The notes beneath the pieces were generated by a model that did no database searches, had not been told where the DNA came from, and saw nothing but the letters and a program-made list of their open reading frames with translations. DNA of 64,000 bases from Mucilaginibacter pineti (GTDB lineage: Bacteria; Bacteroidota; Bacteroidia; Sphingobacteriales; Sphingobacteriaceae). The stretch is from NCBI RefSeq assembly GCF_900101875.1, contig NZ_FNAI01000010.1, forward strand, positions 124,001 to 188,000. The letters run 5' to 3'. Positions 46,895 through 56,250 of this stretch are shown piece by piece. The position numbers and the translations under genes are program-made. Positions within the stretch are counted from its first letter, which is position 1; each line of letters starts with the position of its first letter.

Positions 46895-48352
46895 ATGGCA
46901 AAATTCGAACAAGACTTTCCAATAACCGGGCTTTCCAAAAAGCAATTTTTGGTAATCGCTTTTGAAACCATTAAATATCTCGGCTGGCGCATCCGGTTTG
47001 TATCTGATGCCGGTGTGATTGCCTATACCCAAAACAGTGAGTATGCATGGAACGGCGAGATAACCGTTAAACTGGAGAGAGACAAGGCTAACGTCCAGTG
47101 CGTCCCGATTTCTAACATGGTGAGTGATGCTGGCCAAAGCGAGCATACGGTTTCCCAATATATCGCTGCTTTTGAAAAGATGAAGTCTGCTATTACGGAA
47201 GATGAAATAAGCGAAAAATATAAAGTTTATAAGAAAGATTTTGTGCCGCCTTATGAGGATACCTTAAAGCCCAATATCAGGCCTAAGTATAGTTTTTCCG
47301 GTGGGTATTTATCGCTTTTTAAACCAGCCGAAGGATATTTTGTAACGCCCATCCTAATAGACCTGAATATTTTAATATTTCTGGCCATGTTGTTCACGGG
47401 TGTGTCCTTTTTCGAGCCTAGCGCCGCAAGTATGATCCGCGGGGGCGCTAATGCAACGGTGGCAACGCCTAACGGCCAGTGGTGGCGTCTCATAACTAAC
47501 TGCTTTATCCATTTTGGATTTTTCCACCTGTTGATGAATATGTATGCCCTTGTTTTTGTCGGACTGTTTTTGGAGCCGTTTCTGGGCAAAGCAAAATTTA
47601 TCATTGCTTACATGCTTTCGGGTATCATTGCAAGCCTGGCCAGCCTTTGGTGGCACGATCACACGGTTAGTGCCGGGGCATCGGGGGCCATCTTCGGGAT
47701 GTATGGCGTCTTTCTTGCGCTATTATCAACCAACCATATTGAACGAGGGATGCGTAAAGGGCTGTTGATTAATATAGGCATATTTGTAGTTTATAACCTC
47801 GCTTATGGAAGTTTTAAAGGGGGAATTGACAATGCAGCGCATATCGGTGGCCTCGTTAGCGGTTTGATTATGGGGTATGCCTTTATGCCATCTTTGCGAC
47901 AACCGGATAACGTTAAGAGACAATGGCTAGCCCTGCTTTCCGTATCTATTGTTGCCATCTGTTTGGTGACCATCGCATGTTTAAACCTGCGTCAAAGTGA
48001 CCGGTTTATATATGAAAATAGGATCGCTGAATTTAATCAGATTGAAGACAGCGCCTTAACTGCATTAAAAGATACCGACTATAAGCCGGACGAAACACTG
48101 CTCGAAGAACTTCAACAAGGCCTTATTTATTGGACTAAGGGTATTAGTCTTGCTAAGGAACTGGATCATCTGAAACTATCAGATAGGTTACATCGACGCA
48201 ACCGGTTATTGATTCAATATTGCCAGCTGAGGATAGCAAGTTATCAGTTAATGGAACAAAATATTAAACTGGGAAAAGGACACGTCACACCAGAATTAAA
48301 ACAGATCAACCAGCAAATCACATCAACTATTCACCAGTTGCCATCTAGGTAG
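46895..48352 (+). CDS. Rhomboid-family intramembrane serine protease
   Basis: About 485 residues from the ATG at 46895; an in-frame start at 46796 adds 33 residues. Six membrane helices hold the catalytic S263 in GASGAIFG and H316 in AAHIGG, plus the HLLMNMYAL oxyanion helix, so it should be active. The N-terminal 130 residues form a cytosolic domain and the C-terminal 110 are helical. It cuts transmembrane substrates that remain unknown. Confidence 0.85.
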   Translation: MAKFEQDFPITGLSKKQFLVIAFETIKYLGWRIRFVSDAGVIAYTQNSEYAWNGEITVKLERDKANVQCVPISNMVSDAGQSEHTVSQYIAAFEKMKSAITEDEISEKYKVYKKDFVPPYEDTLKPNIRPKYSFSGGYLSLFKPAEGYFVTPILIDLNILIFLAMLFTGVSFFEPSAASMIRGGANATVATPNGQWWRLITNCFIHFGFFHLLMNMYALVFVGLFLEPFLGKAKFIIAYMLSGIIASLASLWWHDHTVSAGASGAIFGMYGVFLALLSTNHIERGMRKGLLINIGIFVVYNLAYGSFKGGIDNAAHIGGLVSGLIMGYAFMPSLRQPDNVKRQWLALLSVSIVAICLVTIACLNLRQSDRFIYENRIAEFNQIEDSALTALKDTDYKPDETLLEELQQGLIYWTKGISLAKELDHLKLSDRLHRRNRLLIQYCQLRIASYQLMEQNIKLGKGHVTPELKQINQQITSTIHQLPSR

Positions 48353-48515
48353 AGAAGCCTGTGGCTAAGGTTCAATCGTATGGTCAGAATTATTTAAACA
48401 TGAAAGCGCTTATTTTTAAATAACCTCCGAACAAATAATAGCTGTTAATGGTTAATTAATCCAATCTGTGAATTAAAACCGGGTGAACTAAACTTAAAAT
48501 GCGATTACTTATCTA

Positions 48516-49571
48516 ATGAAAAATAAGAAAACTTTTCTATCTTATCTTTTACCGCTTCTGTTTTTTACATTGGCTTCCTGTCATAAGAAAGATAACCCTG
48601 CCCCCAATCCACCTGCAAATTCCGACGTGGATGTCTATGCAGTAGGTAGTGACAGTTATGGTGCTAAGCTTTGGAAAAATGGCCAGGCTATCTCACTTCC
48701 CTCAGGTGTTGTTGCTACTGACATGTTAGTTGTCGGAAACGATATTTATATATCAGGCTATGGTTACACCGACCATGATACTTACGTTGCTAAATACTGG
48801 AAAAACGGTGTTGTAAAAGACCTTACTGATGGCTCCCAAAATGCATTCGCACAAAGCATTTTTGTAAAAGGTAATGATATTTATGCCGCAGGTAGGGAGC
48901 GACAGGCCAGCTCAGCCACTTATATCGCCAAATATTGGAAAAATGGTGTCGAGGTAAATCTAAGTGGCACTTCAGAAAATGCTTCCGTAAATGGCCTTAC
49001 AATCGTTGGCAATGATGTTTATGCTATTGGCATGCATAATCAGGATGCACAATCACCCGTAGCTTGTTATTGGAAAAACGGTCACGTGACAGACCTCAGC
49101 ACTACCAGCACCTATGCGGAGCGTCAGGCAATTGCCGTTTCAGGCAGCGATATTTACATGATGTGGTCCGAGAGCTATAACGATAGCGGTAAATCACAGG
49201 CCAGTTACAATAAGGATTTCGGCCCCGCCATTAAACTGAATGATGATGCCAGAGATTTTCAGGGTTATAGTATTTCGGCGAATGGGAGCGACATTTATGT
49301 TACGGGCACGGGAGTCAACCCTTCCAATGGGGTCTTACTTTCCAAATATTACAAGAATGGTTCGCCTGTAGTTGTAACAAATAACCCCAATGGTGATTTC
49401 GCTACCAATTTAACGGTTGACCGAACAGATGTTTATGTATCCGGCTGGACACAGGATGTGGAACCTGGAAAAGCCCCTACGGCCTGCTATTGGAAAAACG
49501 GTACAAGGGTATTATTAGGTGACGGCTCATCCCAATCTGCGGCAAACAAAATTATTGTTATTAGGAAATAG
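48516..49571 (+). CDS. Repeat lipoprotein, probable beta-propeller
   Basis: 351 residues with a lipobox (LASCHKKD). Seven repeats of about 45 residues follow. Six carry a W/Y-K-N-G turn and one reads SYNKDFG; each pairs it with an NDIYVxG-type strand (GNDIYISGYG, GNDIYAAGRE, GNDVYAIGMH). The count fits a seven-blade propeller at the cell surface. No enzymatic motif. Confidence 0.65.
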   Translation: MKNKKTFLSYLLPLLFFTLASCHKKDNPAPNPPANSDVDVYAVGSDSYGAKLWKNGQAISLPSGVVATDMLVVGNDIYISGYGYTDHDTYVAKYWKNGVVKDLTDGSQNAFAQSIFVKGNDIYAAGRERQASSATYIAKYWKNGVEVNLSGTSENASVNGLTIVGNDVYAIGMHNQDAQSPVACYWKNGHVTDLSTTSTYAERQAIAVSGSDIYMMWSESYNDSGKSQASYNKDFGPAIKLNDDARDFQGYSISANGSDIYVTGTGVNPSNGVLLSKYYKNGSPVVVTNNPNGDFATNLTVDRTDVYVSGWTQDVEPGKAPTACYWKNGTRVLLGDGSSQSAANKIIVIRK

Positions 49572-49883
49572 GGGATACGCGATCCATATTTTAGCCACCA
49601 TAAAAAGGCCGATGTAAAAGCGCCAGCCCTTATAAACCCTATTGCCACGGAGTAATGAAGATATGATTTTTAGGACTTGATATGATATATCCTTTAACAA
49701 ATTCCGTGTTTTGTTACTCTCCTGCCTATGTATTGGATTATTATATTCCCTGACTTTAGTCTTATGGAAAAGCACAAAGCGTCGAAGGCTTTATGTTATC
49801 CTCAGCTCAATGTCGCGTGCTCGGGGTACCGGAAAAAGATAACGGAAGCTTTTGAAGGATTGCGCAGCACGGAATTCAGCTAT

Positions 49884-50432
49884 CTATTGTTCGAAAAGAT
49901 CGAACCACCAATCTCCCCCTTTTATAAATAATATTAAGATGATAGCTGCCAGGAAAATGTAGAGTACGATTTGTTTTAATAATAACTTATTCTTTTGTGC
50001 TTTCTCAACTGGACGGCTTTTGTTCCGGAAAAACAGGACATACCTTAAAATAAAGAACACTAATGCGGTGACGATACCAGAAGGGATACCAATCAATAAT
50101 ACTAAAAACCCCATCCATGAATCCCATATAGAGTAGACAAATAAGGAGACAGCACAAAATATTGTACTCAGAAAAGTGAACAACAAGTATTGGAAGAAAC
50201 GAGGGCCGGTAAGGCCGTAAAGAAGCAACAAGACCGAGCCCCCTAAGCTTACAAACAGCCAGTTGTAATCTGTTATATAGGACGCAGTAGAATGCATCAG
50301 GGGATAGATAACAAGGAGGTTTATAACAGCAGTTATGATTCCGGTTATAAGGATTACTTTTCTGGGTTTACTGTATTTAGTTATTTCCATAGGTTCATAT
50401 TTAGGGGGACGATGCCTAACAATCGTATCCAT
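49884..50432 (-). CDS. Multi-helix membrane protein
   Basis: 182 residues with about five membrane helices and short loops, ending in a charged tail. No family recognised. The 312-bp stretch 49572-49883 before it holds only a doubtful 55-codon frame. Confidence 0.5.
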   Translation of the reverse strand: MDTIVRHRPPKYEPMEITKYSKPRKVILITGIITAVINLLVIYPLMHSTASYITDYNWLFVSLGGSVLLLLYGLTGPRFFQYLLFTFLSTIFCAVSLFVYSIWDSWMGFLVLLIGIPSGIVTALVFFILRYVLFFRNKSRPVEKAQKNKLLLKQIVLYIFLAAIILILFIKGGDWWFDLFEQ

Positions 50433-50537
50433 TAACAGGCTTCACTGATTTTACAATATTAGTTATATATTTCCTTGCGCAAACAATTACGGGGGAGTTT
50501 GTTATTGTAATCAATAAACGATCACAAACAACATACT

Positions 50538-51722
50538 ATGCGACAATTGCTTATTGTTTTTATGCTTTTTCCAATGCTTGGATATACCCAAAGAAACGAA
50601 ACACAACAACTTTACTTAACTTCCGCAGGCGTTATCACAACACAAAAAAGTGAATTAAAATGCGTGCCAAATGATGACCTTTCGCATGGTTACACACATA
50701 CTTACGATTGCAATGCAACAGACGGTAAGCTCATCAAACAGCTAAGCCTTGATATTCATGTGTCTCAGTCTATAAATAATAATCTGTATGCTGCTTATCG
50801 GAAGCACCAATCGGATTACGGAGAATACCTGCTCGGCGAGTTTAAAGATGGAAAACCCTATAATGGCTTTTTCAGGGCTTCCCGGGAAGAGGTGAATGAA
50901 TGGCTGATGTTTGACTTTTATAAAAATGGAACATTGGTCAGCCAGGTCTACAATAACCTGCATAAGACAATAGCTGGCAAGGACACCCGGTTAAATTTCA
51001 TTACGCTGGATGAGGAAGGTAATTTCGTAAATGGCAAACTTCAAAAGGGCATTGTCATAACACCGCTCCATATCAAAAAGGCAGCGGGAGAAATAGTGTC
51101 CTTCGTGGACAATTTCAAAACTGCTTATCTGATGATCGATCTTTACGCAGAAAACTATGGCGAATTTATAAAAGTGCTACCGATGACAGACGGTTTTTTG
51201 ATATCCAGTATGGAAAGAAATAGTCTGAAGGTTACCTTTAATAAAGAAGGAAGGTCTTTGACCTACTTTGACAGCAATAAAAAGCAAGTCAATACGGTTA
51301 CTATGGTACAGGCCGAGTTCACACAAAAAGATGGTATAGACCCAAAACGTTCTTATACCTACTTTGAAAAAGATGGCAAGCTTTATAGAGAACAGGTTAA
51401 AAATCCGGCAGCTCTTTCAGATAATCATGAGTATGATCTATTAAATTCGATAGCAAGTGCGCTTTATAGCAATGTGACACTTAATACAACTGATTTCGTG
51501 CAGATAATGGAGCAAGGCAGGCATAGTGTCGGTATCCTGGGGTATCACGCTATAGAAGATGGTAAAGAATACGGTTATGTATACCGGAAAGGAAATAAAG
51601 AAAACACGTACAGTTTAGACGTCTATCAGGATGGAAAAATTTATAAGCCCAACCTTTATAGCATAAGGGGTAAAACGCTAAGTGAATTGATCACTATTCT
51701 TAAATCTAAACCGATAGATTAA
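50538..51722 (+). CDS. Secreted protein, unknown function
   Basis: 394 residues with a signal peptide (cleavage near GYTQ). The mature part contains repeated short beta units with aromatic-Gly turns (GEYLLGEFKDGKPYNGFF; GYVYRKGNKENTYSLDVYQDGKIY), similar in style to MORN or antitoxin-YwqK-like repeats. Function unknown. Confidence 0.55.
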   Translation: MRQLLIVFMLFPMLGYTQRNETQQLYLTSAGVITTQKSELKCVPNDDLSHGYTHTYDCNATDGKLIKQLSLDIHVSQSINNNLYAAYRKHQSDYGEYLLGEFKDGKPYNGFFRASREEVNEWLMFDFYKNGTLVSQVYNNLHKTIAGKDTRLNFITLDEEGNFVNGKLQKGIVITPLHIKKAAGEIVSFVDNFKTAYLMIDLYAENYGEFIKVLPMTDGFLISSMERNSLKVTFNKEGRSLTYFDSNKKQVNTVTMVQAEFTQKDGIDPKRSYTYFEKDGKLYREQVKNPAALSDNHEYDLLNSIASALYSNVTLNTTDFVQIMEQGRHSVGILGYHAIEDGKEYGYVYRKGNKENTYSLDVYQDGKIYKPNLYSIRGKTLSELITILKSKPID

Positions 51723-51790
51723 TTAATTTACCAGAGAAAGCAATTGACAGGATTTTCGATAGCGGTGTAAAGCAACACGACAATACTTGG

Positions 51791-52063
51791 TTATTTCCAA
51801 TCATAAGAAGCAAGCCTGACAATTATGTTTATGCTGGCTTCTGACAATTTAAATGAATGTTGAAGTTTTTCGTAGGCTATTTTCAATCCAATAGCCAAAT
51901 CGCTATGATTCCAGTTTTCAAACGCTGTTGCCATTTTCCATATTGACTCAAAGTGTTTTTTTTCTTGGTCTGATAAAATTTCGGATTCAGATATTGAATT
52001 TAAAAGATCTGATGGGAACTGCAAATTTTTCAATTCAGCAATAAAAGTATCCAATTTGTGCAT
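51791..52063 (-). CDS. Small helical protein
   Basis: 90 residues, all-helical and acidic, no signal peptide. Possibly an orphan immunity-type gene given the surrounding singletons; no family recognised. Confidence 0.4.
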   Translation of the reverse strand: MHKLDTFIAELKNLQFPSDLLNSISESEILSDQEKKHFESIWKMATAFENWNHSDLAIGLKIAYEKLQHSFKLSEASINIIVRLASYDWK

Positions 52064-52212
52064 GATGTATTTAAGTTTGACTGGGGCGTGTTGAATGGCA
52101 AATAACGAAGACTTGACGAAAATGCATTACATCGTATCAGCGAGCGTAATGTAGAAAATTTGGCGGGCTAATAGAAAAGATTCGAAGATGATCATGGAAA
52201 AGCAACAAAAAA

Positions 52213-52233
52213 GCCGGTGCATTACACACCGGC
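52213..52233 (-). terminator. Terminator of the minus-strand lipoprotein gene
   Basis: GCCGGTG and CACCGGC arms; on the minus strand the stem is followed by six T. It lies 100 bp past the 52333-52749 gene. Confidence 0.6.
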
Positions 52234-52332
52234 CGCTATAAACCCTATCACCATGAAAAGTGCGAACCTATACCTACATTTTTACGTAGCAAAAGATTTA
52301 GAAGCATTTAAGAAGTGTTTAACTTTCTAATA

Positions 52333-52749
52333 TCATTTCTTAATGGGCACAAAATGAATAATCGTTGTTACTTTTAAGGATGCATCATTTCCCCAATTCT
52401 CTATATGTCTCAACACAAGGCTATCTTTAGTTGAAATTATAATTCCCCATTTTCCTGTTTTGTAAAACGCCTTTGGGTTTTGGTAATACAGTACGCTATC
52501 TTCAATTTTATAACTATATCGTTGTGGTTTTCCATAACTAATTACCGATAAGCTATCCGGATCATCAAAATGTAATTCATCCATAACATCAAAGTGCTGT
52601 TTAATCTTATCACTGGAACTTGTACCGGTCTTATCCCAAGTTTTCACCGTCTCTTTAACTACACGCCATTTTTTATTCTTGATAAACCCTTCTTGAAAAT
52701 TAGTGCAACCCATAAATAATAGTGCAAGCAATACTGAAATTCTAATCAT
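52333..52749 (-). CDS. Small lipoprotein
   Basis: 138 residues with a clear lipobox (LLFMGCTNF). The mature domain is beta-rich with a lipocalin-like pattern. No family recognised. Confidence 0.6.
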   Translation of the reverse strand: MIRISVLLALLFMGCTNFQEGFIKNKKWRVVKETVKTWDKTGTSSSDKIKQHFDVMDELHFDDPDSLSVISYGKPQRYSYKIEDSVLYYQNPKAFYKTGKWGIIISTKDSLVLRHIENWGNDASLKVTTIIHFVPIKK

Positions 52750-52775
52750 AATCTAGTTTTTAACTCCTATAATTT

Positions 52776-52797
52776 GGCCGGCGCAATAGCACCGGCC
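52776..52797. terminator. Hairpin between the lipoprotein and rteC
   Basis: GGCCGG and CCGGCC arms with a 10-nt loop and A/T-rich flanks, downstream of rteC. Confidence 0.5.
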
Positions 52798-52822
52798 TTT
52801 TAATTATTTCCCAATAAACCTA

Positions 52823-53659
52823 TTAAACATCCAAGTCATCAAATCTGTTTCCTAATGAATCCCTTAAACTATCCAAATATGGTGTTCTGCTCTTTTTTCG
52901 AATACTCATGCCCAGAAAAACGGTGTACACATTGCCCAATTGCACATTAAAGAACTCTTCCATCTCTGCAACCAAAATCTTGATATTGCATTGCCCAAAG
53001 TTTACACTACCCCGCGAGTGGATCGCATAAATTAATTCGATTAAAGCAGATTTTGAATCTGTCCAGGTTAAACGTCTTTTCTTCTTTTGCTCGGCTATTG
53101 AAGCCGGAGATCTATCTGCATTCAATTGCGTAATTAAATGATCTCTTAGCCTTTCATGGGCTTGGATACCAGCTAATGTAGCGCTGTATGGGTTTGAAAA
53201 TTTGGCATCCATATCCGAAGTCGATAAGGGCAATAAATTCATCTGTATCAACACATCACTGACGAAATAGTGTTTATCCATCGTTTTATCATCGGTTAAA
53301 TAATAGCAATACAGATATTTATTCTCTTCAAAGAATGCCTGAATACGCATCAGGTATTGATTGATAAATTCCTTTTGAGATGCCTCTGAACCTACAGGCA
53401 TCCTTGCTTCGATGTAATACAGTTTTTCAAAGAAGATTTGCTCGCTTTGAAAAGACGGCTTAATGATTTTAAAGAACTGAACTTCTTCCTCTAGGTCTTT
53501 GAATTTATAGGTGGCTATAAACGCTTTAAGCTTTCCTATTATTTCCTCAATTAAGTAAAATGACCTTTGAGCTTTTTGCAGATCATTTGCGGATGAGGTG
53601 GCTATTTTTTGCAATTCCAATTGCATTGAACTCATTAGCTCGTTAGTGTACTTTTCCAT
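52823..53659 (-). CDS. rteC: RteC-type conjugative-transposon regulator
   Basis: 278 residues, full length for RteC. Helical throughout, with the recognisable ARMPVGSEASQKEFINQYL, FFEENKYLYCYY and LTWTDSKSALIELIYAIHSRGSVNFG blocks and a C-terminal winged-helix-like part. In Bacteroides CTnDOT, RteC turns on the excision operon. Its presence marks the left edge of the transfer region here. It is divergent from the tra operon across 660 bp. Confidence 0.85.
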   Translation of the reverse strand: MEKYTNELMSSMQLELQKIATSSANDLQKAQRSFYLIEEIIGKLKAFIATYKFKDLEEEVQFFKIIKPSFQSEQIFFEKLYYIEARMPVGSEASQKEFINQYLMRIQAFFEENKYLYCYYLTDDKTMDKHYFVSDVLIQMNLLPLSTSDMDAKFSNPYSATLAGIQAHERLRDHLITQLNADRSPASIAEQKKKRRLTWTDSKSALIELIYAIHSRGSVNFGQCNIKILVAEMEEFFNVQLGNVYTVFLGMSIRKKSRTPYLDSLRDSLGNRFDDLDV

Positions 53660-54320
53660 TATCCTCGCTGTTTGTTTGGTTTTCTAAATTGTTTAATTGA
53701 TGTCATTTCGAAATGGACAGGGCAAACATAGAATCAACTTTTCATGGTAGCGATGGGTATTGAATGGATATAGACTTCAAGTAGTTAAAAAAGCGCTTGA
53801 AGTACTTCATGAAATCATGAAGTATGGGTGGTTTACAATAAATGCAGATTTAATTATCTGTTTTGAAAATTATTGTATGTGAAAAAAAAGTGTTTTTCAA
53901 AATTCACTTCTTTTTTCTTAGTGGGATGGTCTTTTGAATAAGTGCTGGAAATCTTTGATTAAGTGTAGCTGCATTTTAAGGATGAGCCTTTTAAAAAGAT
54001 TGGGAATTCTTTTTTGCGAAACTTTATGATAAAAAGTTTAACTAATAAAAATTTATAAGGTGGCAAAACCTTATAGTTTTTATTGAAAAAATTACGTAAA
54101 TAAATGTTGCCTGCATTTGTCGTAAAAAATGGCTGCAATTCCCTCTGGCCTTTACTTCAGAGCATTACGCAAACTATTTGAAAAATTAAAATACGATAAA
54201 ATAAAAATTTCTTTAAGCTTATAAAAGGTATAGAGATCACGGTCGAAATCCGCTGCAATTTTGCTTCATCAACAAAGGGAAACGGTTCCCGAAAAATGAA
54301 ACCAATAAAAAATTGCAGTC
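53660..54320. promoter_or_regulatory. Control region of the conjugative element between rteC and the tra operon
   Basis: 661 bp, AT-rich, without a gene. It contains a near-perfect palindrome at 53803-53824 (arms TACTTCATGA and TCATGAAGTA, 2-nt spacer) and a second inverted repeat at 53774-53803 (ACTTCAAG and CTTGAAGT). The two share the ACTTCA half-site and overlap. They are candidate operators for RteC or another regulator. The origin of transfer could also lie here, but nothing shows it. Confidence 0.5.
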
Positions 54321-54761
54321 ATGTTCAAATCAATTACCTGGTCAAATTATTATACCACAGTGTTCATACTGCTGGCTTTATGGTATGTCATTATCATACT
54401 GGTTTATTTCCGTAAAGAGTTTTTTAACCTCCTTAACGGTAAATACAATATCCCTACCCGGAGGAAAAAACAACAAACACCAGAAGAAGAAATACCGGAA
54501 GATCAAGAACACACTTTCGAGGAGCTCGAAAGAATTGTAGCCGACATCCGGCATAGCATATTCGAAGAGGCAGGCAACAATATCAGCAAGGATGAGCTGC
54601 TCACACAGCTCAAACAAAGACTGGTCAACTATGGCGGGTTACGCCAGCCTGCCTTTCGGGTAGCTATCAACAATTTTATAATCCAGTATGCAGAAAGTAT
54701 TTGCGGGGTGGCGTTCAGTGAAGATGAGTTGAACGAGGCGTGGGAAACGCTGCCCCGCTAA
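54321..54761 (+). CDS. Conjugation-operon membrane protein
   Basis: 146 residues: one N-terminal membrane helix (TTVFILLALWYVIIILVYF), a charged linker and a helical cytosolic domain. It opens the plus-strand transfer operon, as similar proteins do in Bacteroidetes conjugative transposons. Specific role unknown. Confidence 0.6.
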   Translation: MFKSITWSNYYTTVFILLALWYVIIILVYFRKEFFNLLNGKYNIPTRRKKQQTPEEEIPEDQEHTFEELERIVADIRHSIFEEAGNNISKDELLTQLKQRLVNYGGLRQPAFRVAINNFIIQYAESICGVAFSEDELNEAWETLPR

Positions 54762-54818
54762 TTATTGGCTGGTAGTAGTGATTGTGATATGGGATGGTGG
54801 ATTAGCTACCGGCCTTGT

Positions 54819-54931
54819 TTGCCCGCCCCCTGCCTTGAATGGCAGGGAGGCCAGGCAACAAAATATAGAATACCGGGCGTGCCGATGTGGGACGAAATGG
54901 GTGGTTGGAGCGCACGCCCCGGTATTTTTTT
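54819..54931 (+). terminator. Structured leader with terminator-like hairpin before traE
   Basis: Two stems lie in the 194-bp gap: CCCTGCC with GGCAGGG near 54828-54847, and a long stem, ATACCGGGCGTGC (54870-54882) with GCACGCCCCGGTAT (54912-54925), directly followed by a T run. This is a strong rho-independent-like terminator inside the operon, so it may attenuate transcription of the tra genes. Confidence 0.6.
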
Positions 54932-54955
54932 CAAGCGAAAGAATAATTAAACATA

Positions 54956-55297
54956 GTGGAAATGAGGAAAGTGAAGTTGGGGATTGAAAGATCATCCCGC
55001 AGGGCGAAGTATGCCCTAATGCTAACGGTTGCAATGGCCGTAGCCATGTATAGCAAAGCCCAGGATGGCAACGCCGGTATCGAAAAGGCGAACTCAATGG
55101 TTCGGGACTATTTTGGAAAGGGCACTGAGCTTATGTATGCCGTCGGCGCATTACTCGGACTGATTGGTGCGGTTAAAGTTTACCAGAAATGGAATTCAGG
55201 TGATCCGGATACCAGCAAGGTGGCGGCTGCATGGTTTGGCAGTTGTATTTTCCTTGTTGTGGTAGCAACGGTTATCAAAAGCTTCTTTGGTGTATAG
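54956..55297 (+). CDS. traE: TraE-type conjugation protein (DUF4134, VirB2-like)
   Basis: 113 residues with a GTG start at 54956 and an ATG at 54962 as alternative. A signal-like helix ending at SKAQDG, then two membrane helices flanking the KVYQKWNSGDPD loop. This matches DUF4134, the small pilin-like TraE of Bacteroidetes conjugative transposons, part of the mating channel. Confidence 0.85.
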   Translation: MEMRKVKLGIERSSRRAKYALMLTVAMAVAMYSKAQDGNAGIEKANSMVRDYFGKGTELMYAVGALLGLIGAVKVYQKWNSGDPDTSKVAAAWFGSCIFLVVVATVIKSFFGV

Positions 55298-55299
55298 TT

Positions 55300-55755
55300 A
55301 TGGGCATGGAAAAATATATGGGCTATGAGGCAAAAGCACCGAAGCAAAGGCCCGAAAGGTTATTGCCAGAAATCAATATCGCGGAGACGTTATTTCATGT
55401 GGATATTGAAAAGCTTGAATTCCGGCAAGTAGGTGATCCATCCAACCGGATGCCGATCATCGGTGCCAAAGAAGAGATGGGATTTTCCCATTTCTTCTTT
55501 GATACCAAAACAAAAAACCTGTTTACCGGAGATACAAAAATGCCGGATGGCATACCAGGCCATGTTCGCATTGTATTGCTGCCGCCACTTAAAGAACTAG
55601 ACCCAATTGGACTTGCAAGGCAACAGGGTTTACCTGATGAATTTCATAACAACAACAGGTCATTAAAAGAAAAAACAATTGTTTTTTCAAAAAAGAATGA
55701 GCCAAAGCCTCAGCAACAACCAGCCATTAAAAAGCCAAGGAGACAAAAGCTTTAG
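55300..55755 (+). CDS. Conjugation-associated DUF3945/DUF4099-like protein, copy 1
   Basis: 151 residues from the ATG at 55300, 3 bp after the traE stop. A single domain runs from FHVDIEKLEFRQVGDPSNRMP to the LDPIGLARQQG block, then a basic tail. The same domain recurs twice in 61818-62627 and once in 62974-63429. Cytosolic; probably binds DNA or the transfer machinery, but the role is unknown. Confidence 0.6.
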   Translation: MGMEKYMGYEAKAPKQRPERLLPEINIAETLFHVDIEKLEFRQVGDPSNRMPIIGAKEEMGFSHFFFDTKTKNLFTGDTKMPDGIPGHVRIVLLPPLKELDPIGLARQQGLPDEFHNNNRSLKEKTIVFSKKNEPKPQQQPAIKKPRRQKL

Positions 55756-55784
55756 GCTATATCAAAAACAAAAAATACCAAGCG

Positions 55785-56213
55785 ATGCATAACCTCTTGA
55801 AAGAAAAGCTCAAAGCTTACATACAGCAAAATAATCCGGAGTTGCTTATCCGCCTACAGGAAAGTTTTTCAGTAACAACCTATCTCGAAGACAAGGTAAG
55901 CAAGGTCATGCCAACCGTACTGCGCCTGCTCGATGAAAACAAACCGGGCTATGTAATAGAAGAATTAGCGATGGCCGAACTCACCGAAGAGCTGCGCCCA
56001 TCACGCTTTAATTATCTGCAGGTGATACTTGAAGAAGACTTCCCTAAGGAATATGCGGCATTCAAATACGCTGGTGTGCTGACCTATGAAACGATCAATT
56101 TGACAGAAGCCTGTAAAGACCTGCTCGACAACTTCCCATTTACCGAAGACAGCGAAGAAGACCGCTTCCTGCGCTATGCCGTGATCGCAAAGATCAGCGA
56201 TTACCTCAATTAA
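55785..56213 (+). CDS. DUF1896 family protein
   Basis: 142 residues matching DUF1896 (YLEDKVSKVMPTVLRLLDENKPGYVIEELAM; FNYLQVILEEDF; LDNFPFTEDSEEDRFLRYAVIAKI). Small helical protein found in Bacteroidetes conjugative transposons directly before the large methylase-helicase gene. Function unknown. Confidence 0.75.
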   Translation: MHNLLKEKLKAYIQQNNPELLIRLQESFSVTTYLEDKVSKVMPTVLRLLDENKPGYVIEELAMAELTEELRPSRFNYLQVILEEDFPKEYAAFKYAGVLTYETINLTEACKDLLDNFPFTEDSEEDRFLRYAVIAKISDYLN

Positions 56214-56250
56214 CCAACAAGCCCTGTGCTGACAGAAAACCGAGAGAAAG

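Noticed and set aside
49728..49931. 67-codon plus-strand frame
   Set aside because: Overlaps the tail of a convergent gene; no supporting features.
54765..55097. Open frames on both strands over the gap before traE
   Set aside because: They cover the hairpin region; composition is driven by the stems and they lack ribosome sites.
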